A DNA stretch of 64,000 nt, taken from the NCBI GenBank assembly GCA_009731375.1, contig BJOX01000272.1, positions 175,539 through 239,538 on the forward strand, given 5' to 3'. How positions within the stretch are numbered: the stretch's first letter is position 1; every line of letters starts with the position of its first letter. A program made the translations under genes and the position numbers. Source of the stretch: Paulinella micropora. Taxonomy: Eukaryota; Cercozoa; Imbricatea; Euglyphida. Positions 61,373-64,000 of the stretch are shown here, one piece after another. The notes under the pieces were generated by a model, which was not told the DNA's origin, searched no databases, and worked only from the letters and a program-made list of their open reading frames with translations.

Positions 61373-63303
61373 ATCGATATATTTCTCTCTACCTACCTAC
61401 CTACCTACCCACCTGCCTACCTGCCTACCTATCCATCTAGGTACCTCAAGCTATCATCCTGTGTGTATGGTTTGTGATGGACCCCCCCATCCTACCTACC
61501 CACCTGCCTACCTGCCTACCTATCCATCTAGGTACCTCAAGCTATCATCCTGTGTGTATGGTTTGTGATGGACCCCCCCATCATGCACCTGGTCGTTATA
61601 AACCCAATAGATAAGGTCTGTATATATGCTCGTATATACATAATAGTATCTTTGATTTTCATGAGTCAGTAGAGAGAGAGAGAGAGAGAGAAAGAAAGAA
61701 AAAGAGAGAGGGGGGGGGGGGAAGAGAAGAAGAAGATCATTGGAAAGAATATAGGTATGTAGGTTGATAAGTAGTTGAGCAGGCAGAAGTAGCTACATAT
61801 GCATATACATATGTATAAATTATTTAAGTACGACTTGTGATATTTTTCTAAAAATAAAATGACCTCTTAAATCTTTCATGGTAGACTGTACATATGAATG
61901 CAGATGTACGTGCGCGCTTGCACCATCCAGCGCCACCCGGAGCTGTGGGCTGGTTTAGAAGTGACTTTTTTCCTCATATCCGCATTCTGGGGGGCCTGGT
62001 ACGGATCCACATAAAAGCATTCACCGCCAATTACCTAGGTAATTACCCTTGATGTGGTTGGCTTCCCGGGGAAATGCCCTGAATTTCGTAAATTTCCCGG
62101 GAAGCTAACCACAACAAGGGTAATTACCTAGGTAATTGGCAGTGAATGCTTTTATGTGATTCTTTCTCACTCGTGCCATTCAAAGTATTTACTTAATACT
62201 ATCTCCCTCTTTTCCTCGTAACTACCATATGTACTATCTTGTCTTCTATTTCCCATCAGCGCAATTGTTTCCGCTCCTTCGCCTCACTCCTGCTCCTGTG
62301 CCCCCCCTCTGTTGCCTCACTACTGGCATTCCGTCCGCCACATTGACTCAACTACTGCCATTTTCTCCTCTCTTCTAGGTTCGCGCTGAAGACACGTGAT
62401 TTCTACGTGCGTTACAACATGCCGGATGAGAGCAAAGCCATCTACAACTCTCTCTACAACATGTTTCTGTGTGGGTTGTTCTTTATTCCCATCGTCTCCG
62501 ACATCGGCCCGGTAGATAGCATAGCATGAGAAGTTCCTTGTCCTTAAGTACAACGAGCAATGACTTCAAACGATTCCTTCTCAACCGGTTCTGATTTGTG
62601 TGGCTTGTGTAATGGCTCATTTGAAAGCTCTCATCAAGAGCTTTCTAATGAGCCATAGCACAGGTTGTGGATGGAAATATCGGCTGGGATCGAAGCGTTT
62701 GAAGCCATTGTTGATTGTACTTAAGAAGTAGGAACTTCTCATAGCATAGCATAGCATAGCATAGCACAGCATAGCACAGCATAGCACAGCATAGCATAGC
62801 ACAGCATAGCACAGCATAGCACAGCATAACATAGCATAGCATAGCACAGCATAGCACAGCATAGCATAGCACAGCATAGCATAACATAGCATAGCATAGC
62901 ATAACATAGCATAGCATAACATAGCACAGCACAACATAGCATAGCATAGCACAGCATAGCATAGCATAGCATAGAATAACATAGCATAGCATAGCATAGC
63001 AATAGCACAGCATAGCACAGCATAGCATAGCACATCATAGCGTAGCATAGCAAAGCATAGCACAGCATACCGGATGAGAGTAAAGTCATCTACAACTCTC
63101 TCTAAATATGTTCTTGTGTCTCTCTACAACATGTCTTTATGCGTATTCTTCTTCAGTCGCATCGCCTTCGACATTGGACCCGTAGATAGGTAGACAGGAA
63201 AGCATAGCGTAGCGTAGCATAGCATAGCATAGCATTGATGAGAGCAAAACTATCTATAACTCTTTATGCGATTCTGTGCGGGTTGTAGATAGAAGATAGA
63301 TAG

Positions 63304-63347
<44 letters not shown>

Positions 63348-63604
63348 GTACCGTCTTCATTCTTATCGTCTGCGACATCAGACTGATAAGTAGATTTATC
63401 GGTGCACCTCCAAAATGTGGTCAGGTTACCGATAAAACAACATATGCGGCGCGCCAAATTTGACGTGTTTTGCGGGCTCGCCGGGCCGGCGAGCCCGCAA
63501 AACACGTCAAATTTGTGGCTAGCGGCATAATATACTAATATAGCATATTATCCACCTATCAGGGCCCGCAACCCTCATGTTCGTGCTTTGCATTGCAATT
63601 ACAT
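49123..63604 (+). CDS. Multi-exon gene: PstS-type binding domain fused to class C GPCR seven-helix domain
   Basis: Twenty exons between 49123 and 62511 join with matching phases (about 607 codons). They give a protein whose first half matches phosphate-binding PstS-type proteins and whose second half matches the class C (GABA-B/mGlu) seven-helix family. Conserved marks are [17 protein letters not shown] and SSGTTEI in the first half. In the second half they are [18 protein letters not shown], the C-x2-R-x6-G-x10-K block before and in helix 3, CVWFVMDPP in helix 4 and [10 protein letters not shown] in helix 6. ATG 49181 ([11 protein letters not shown]) could start a short signal peptide, but earlier exons may lie in the gap. 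Helix 7 (about 63563-63604) is not joined in phase. Likely a cell-surface receptor sensing a small ligand through G proteins. Confidence 0.8.
49243..49830. repeat. Intron 1 filled by CT, TTTCC and CTT repeats
   Basis: Starts GTCTCTCT at the splice donor, passes through TTTCC/TTTCT variants (49285-49560) and a long (CTT)n (49575-49817), and ends at TGTGTAG. Confidence 0.95.
49874..50168. repeat. Intron 2 CT-rich repeats with 10-N gap
   Basis: (CT)n from the donor to about 50102, gap at 49965-49974, then a short unique end with TTGCAG. Confidence 0.95.
50455..50942. repeat. Intronic minisatellite (CCATCTACTGCCCCACTATT family)
   Basis: Imperfect units of about 30 bp built around CTACTGCCCCACTATTGCC. 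Related units recur at 52553-52690, 60068-60670 and 62275-62370, all inside introns of the same gene. Confidence 0.85.
51132..51171 (+). pseudogene. Partial copy of the 51755 exon
   Basis: Bases encoding [12 protein letters not shown] duplicate the start of exon 51755-51903 with changes; no splice acceptor is present. Confidence 0.75.
51216..51443. repeat. Foldback element with ~95-bp arms
   Basis: The left arm (51216-51310) and right arm (about 51348-51443) are imperfect reverse complements around a 37-base loop, AT-rich with TTATGTTA runs. It lies in the intron before exon 51755. Confidence 0.8.
51536..51735 (-). repeat. ~213-bp intronic foldback MITE, copy 1
   Basis: Terminal inverted repeats begin GAGAAGTTCC. 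The body matches, in reverse, the copies at 52259, 52912 and 62528. A central AAAGCTCTTGACGAGGGCTTT hairpin (AAAGCTCTTGACGAGGGCTT) is present. Confidence 0.85.
51904..52076. repeat. GTAG/GATA microsatellites at the start of an intron
   Basis: The repeat begins at the splice donor itself (GTAGGTAGGTAG). An inner segment, TAGTAAAGAAGATCATGAAG, occurs twice (51946 and 52068). Confidence 0.9.
52259..52471 (+). repeat. ~213-bp intronic foldback MITE, copy 2
   Basis: Terminal repeats GAGAAGTTCC / GGAACTTCTC and inner ACTTCAAACG on both arms. It ends 12 bases before the exon at 52484. Confidence 0.9.
52553..52690. repeat. Intronic minisatellite, second array
   Basis: Units like CTACTGCCTCGTTGTCCCAT, related to the array at 50455-50942. 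Confidence 0.8.
52912..53124 (+). repeat. ~213-bp intronic foldback MITE, copy 3
   Basis: Same size and ends as copy 2, with few base differences. Confidence 0.9.
53376..53614. repeat. Intron made of ATAC, AC and AT repeats
   Basis: The repeat starts at the donor (GTACATACATAA) and passes through (AC)n (53450-53492) to TATATAG at the acceptor. Confidence 0.9.
53709..53786 (+). repeat. Degenerate telomere-like tract
   Basis: TTAGGG, TTTGGG and TTGGGG units (GTTAGGGTTTGGGTTAGGGT) fill much of this intron. Confidence 0.7.
54264..54310 (+). pseudogene. Partial copy of the 53854 exon end
   Basis: CTCAAGTTCTTTAGCTACG and the following bases repeat the end of exon 53854-53974, after a poly(G) run and a 210-N gap. 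Confidence 0.75.
54454..54530 (+). pseudogene. Degenerate copy of the 54724 exon
   Basis: It encodes [19 protein letters not shown] and then reaches a stop (CTTATCTAA), parallel to [19 protein letters not shown] in the intact exon. It keeps its AG acceptor. Confidence 0.8.
54571..54708 (-). repeat. Partial, degenerate MITE copy
   Basis: Central and right parts of the 213-bp family (TTATGGCTCATCAGAAAGCT) with many changes; left end missing. Confidence 0.7.
54839..55550. repeat. Intron with GTA and GATA tracts and two exon-end copies
   Basis: (GTA)n at 54885-54980 and GATA tracts at 55050-55190 and 55270-55503. Copies of the end of exon 54724-54838 occur at 54982-55037 and 55204-55262 (both CCTGCCAAGAGACAGCTGAG). 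Confidence 0.9.
55633..55860. repeat. GATA and ATAC microsatellites
   Basis: GATA at 55643-55718 and ATAC from 55719 to about 55850. Confidence 0.95.
55861..56818. repeat. ACTG-based minisatellite, ~55-60 bp unit
   Basis: About 15 units of CTGACTGACTGACTTACTGA followed by CTAACTAATTAACCTA. A 26-bp copy of the helix 1 exon end (GGCATCACGCTGGCTGCAG) lies inside at 55930-55953. Confidence 0.9.
57015..57320. repeat. GATA, AGT and AAT microsatellites
   Basis: GATA from the donor to about 57160, then AGT/AGC and AAT trinucleotides. Confidence 0.95.
57320..57770 (+). repeat. Possible 3' fragment of a non-LTR retroelement
   Basis: About 400 bp of non-repetitive GC-balanced sequence ends GGGCTGAATAAG followed by (AAT)n, as do several LINE and SINE 3' ends. 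No coding match was recognised. It is flanked by two copies of a ~30-bp exon piece (see 57770-57800). Confidence 0.35.
57770..57800 (+). pseudogene. Copy of the 56961 exon end
   Basis: GCGCGACACAGCCGTATCTC and the following ACGCGTCGC repeat bases 56983-57012, again followed by GGTCA. Confidence 0.85.
57800..57995. repeat. AGT / AAT / ATT trinucleotide block
   Basis: (AGT)n, (AAT)n and (ATT)n run together, so the AAT and ATT parts are self-complementary. Confidence 0.95.
58168..58350. repeat. (TATC)n microsatellite
   Basis: TATC units with CGCATC and CCATC variants. Confidence 0.95.
58491..58726. repeat. Inverted-repeat element with 19-bp ends
   Basis: Ends GTCTAAGAATTCCGGCCAC and its near-exact complement (one base differs) enclose 198 bp with an A30 run at about 58587-58616. 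Ends 21 bases before the helix 2 exon. Confidence 0.75.
58846..59340. repeat. TATC/TACC microsatellites with two partial exon copies
   Basis: Degenerate copies of the helix 2 exon lie at about 59013-59065 (CCTCGCCATGATCTGGTGGA) and 59147-59180 (ACCAACTCTGCCAG). A third, short one is at 60047-60070. Confidence 0.85.
59340..60028 (+). repeat. Dispersed repeat family, copy B (1.25 tandem units)
   Basis: A unit of about 545 bp (59344-59888) restarts with the same TTGGTATCGCCTGTATCAGT at 59890. Related to copies at 8250 (inverted) and 63772. Confidence 0.85.
60068..60670. repeat. Intronic minisatellite, third array
   Basis: Units of about 30 bp, CTATTGCCTCACTACTGCCA plus short variants, up to the helix 3 acceptor. 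Confidence 0.9.
60775..60946. repeat. TATC tracts and half copy of the 60947 exon
   Basis: 60864-60899 duplicates the first 36 bases of exon 60947-61012, then runs into TATC. The other half recurs at 61081-61112. Confidence 0.85.
61013..61531. repeat. TATC tracts, exon copies and a short unique piece
   Basis: TATC at 61020-61080, 61110-61195 and 61290-61372. 61081-61112 repeats the end of exon 60947-61012 and 61441-61489 repeats the start of exon 61532-61615. A unique piece at 61196-61288 has no assigned role. Confidence 0.8.
61616..61903. other. Intron with GA/G-rich tract
   Basis: (GA)n and G10 at about 61670-61735; otherwise nothing recognised. Confidence 0.5.
62010..62157. repeat. 148-bp near-perfect foldback element
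   Basis: Arms of about 65 bp (62010-62074 and 62093-62157) share ACATAAAAGCATTCAC, AATTACCTAGGTAATTACCC and GCTTCCCGGG. Lies in the intron between helix 5 and helix 6 exons. Confidence 0.9.
62528..62740 (+). repeat. ~213-bp intronic foldback MITE, copy 4
   Basis: Inserted in an ATAGC repeat (ATAGCAT before, CATAGC after), with the same ends as copies 2 and 3. Confidence 0.9.
62741..63070. repeat. (ATAGC)n tandem repeat
   Basis: Pentanucleotide ATAGC/ACAGC repeat of about 65 units beginning at the MITE edge. Confidence 0.95.
63064..63395 (+). pseudogene. Two degenerate copies of the helix 6 exon
   Basis: 63068-63184 repeats GGATGAGAG ... CATCTACAACTCTCTCTA and later ATCGCCTTCGACATTGGACC with frame breaks. 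63236-63395 holds a more decayed copy split by GATA units. Confidence 0.75.
63456..63514. repeat. 59-bp palindrome
   Basis: 29-bp arms, AAATTTGACGTGTTTTGCGG onward, mirror around one central base with no mismatch seen. GC-rich in the middle. Confidence 0.9.
63563..63604 (+). other. Tentative helix 7 exon start
   Basis: AG at 63561-63562, then [13 protein letters not shown] before GTATGT. It resembles the start of helix 7, but the phase does not follow from the 62511 donor. An unseen short exon or a disrupted site must lie between. Confidence 0.4.
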
Positions 63605-63696
63605 GTATGTATGTATGTATGTATGAATGTATGTATGTATGCATGTATGTATGTATGTATGTACATTACTGTACCCACCTCGTTTCCTCTCGTGGC

Positions 63697-63743
<47 letters not shown>

Positions 63744-63771
63744 CCTATCTATCTATCTATCTACCTACCTA
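63605..63771. repeat. GTAT and TATC microsatellites
   Basis: GTAT units at 63605-63662 and TATC at 63699-63770. Confidence 0.95.
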
Positions 63772-64000
63772 TCTGTTAATACTTTACCCACAGACTTCCT
63801 TGGTTGACGAAATCAGAAGCTCCTTTTTTCTGACATTAGTCGATATCTCATCAGTTGATCTCATCACTTACTCCACGGAGTGAACCAAGGCCACTTGAGG
63901 TGTCACTGACCCTCCCTTGGGCTTGGTTTTTTGAAATGGGTGCCATCTGTCGACAGACCGAGAATTAGGGGATGGTGTGGGTGTGCTGGGCCCGTGGTGG
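63772..64000 (+). repeat. Dispersed repeat family, copy C (runs off window)
   Basis: Matches 59411-59636 (GTTAATACTTTACCCACAGA to GGGCCCGTGGTGG) with few changes. Confidence 0.85.

Larger units (their letters stand above)
55551..62511 (+). other. Exons of the class C seven-helix half
   Basis: Exons: 55551-55632 (helix 1, [13 protein letters not shown]), 56961-57014, 58748-58845 (helix 2, [16 protein letters not shown]), 60676-60774 (helix 3, [15 protein letters not shown]), 60947-61012, 61532-61615 (helix 4), 61904-61998 (helix 5) and 62379-62511 (helix 6). Junctions are in phase. The 58748 exon must end at CAG followed by GC, a GC-AG intron, to give [11 protein letters not shown]. That aligns exactly with the conserved C-x2-R-x6-G of the family. 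The loop [20 protein letters not shown] between helices 5 and 6 has the usual W-x-T-R and N-E-like pattern. Confidence 0.82.

Overview
The window is draft-assembly sequence (ten runs of N) from a unicellular eukaryote, probably a protist or alga. The case rests on spliceosomal introns, very dense GATA/CT/GTA microsatellites, Ty3 and LINE retrotransposons, a Polinton-type element and a class C receptor gene. The lineage cannot be fixed from the sequence alone.

Left part (1-11.1 kb): the 3' part of a Ty3/gypsy gag-pol element on the plus strand with an internal deletion near its 3' end (1-4239) and LTR/UTR remnants to about 5.6 kb. An intronless acyltransferase-3 membrane protein gene follows on the minus strand (6642-8027), then a dispersed repeat, long microsatellites and pyrimidine-rich DNA.

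Middle part (11.1-47.4 kb): a set of nested transposons. A LINE-type retrotransposon on the plus strand is split twice. Its ORF1 is interrupted by a 21-kb Polinton / Polinton-like virus (11685-32726) with 124-bp terminal inverted repeats and a GAAGCTA target duplication. Its ORF2 is interrupted by a second, almost identical Ty3 element on the minus strand (about 35.07-45.69 kb). The Polinton carries the hallmark set: protein-primed DNA polymerase B, retrovirus-type integrase, packaging ATPase, adenain-like cysteine protease, major and minor capsid proteins. It also has a class-3 lipase-like protein, a DUF3223 protein, a phage-style fibre with an S74 chaperone domain, a membrane protein and several small proteins. 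Polymerase and integrase are intact, but the ATPase has an in-frame TAG, the major capsid 3' end is frameshifted and the fibre has two compensating frameshifts. The copy is therefore either young and decaying or affected by base-level sequence errors.

Right part (47.4-64 kb): gene-poor DNA with SINE-like repeats, then one long interrupted gene that conventional ORF finding misses. Twenty small exons (49123-62511) join with compatible phases throughout. They encode a PstS-type (type II periplasmic-binding-protein) ligand domain followed by a class C (GABA-B/mGlu-type) seven-helix domain. The introns are packed with microsatellites, minisatellites, four families of inverted-repeat elements and partial duplicate copies of the neighbouring exons. 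This receptor architecture and its gene structure are the most interesting host signal; the nested, near-complete Polinton is the most interesting mobile one.
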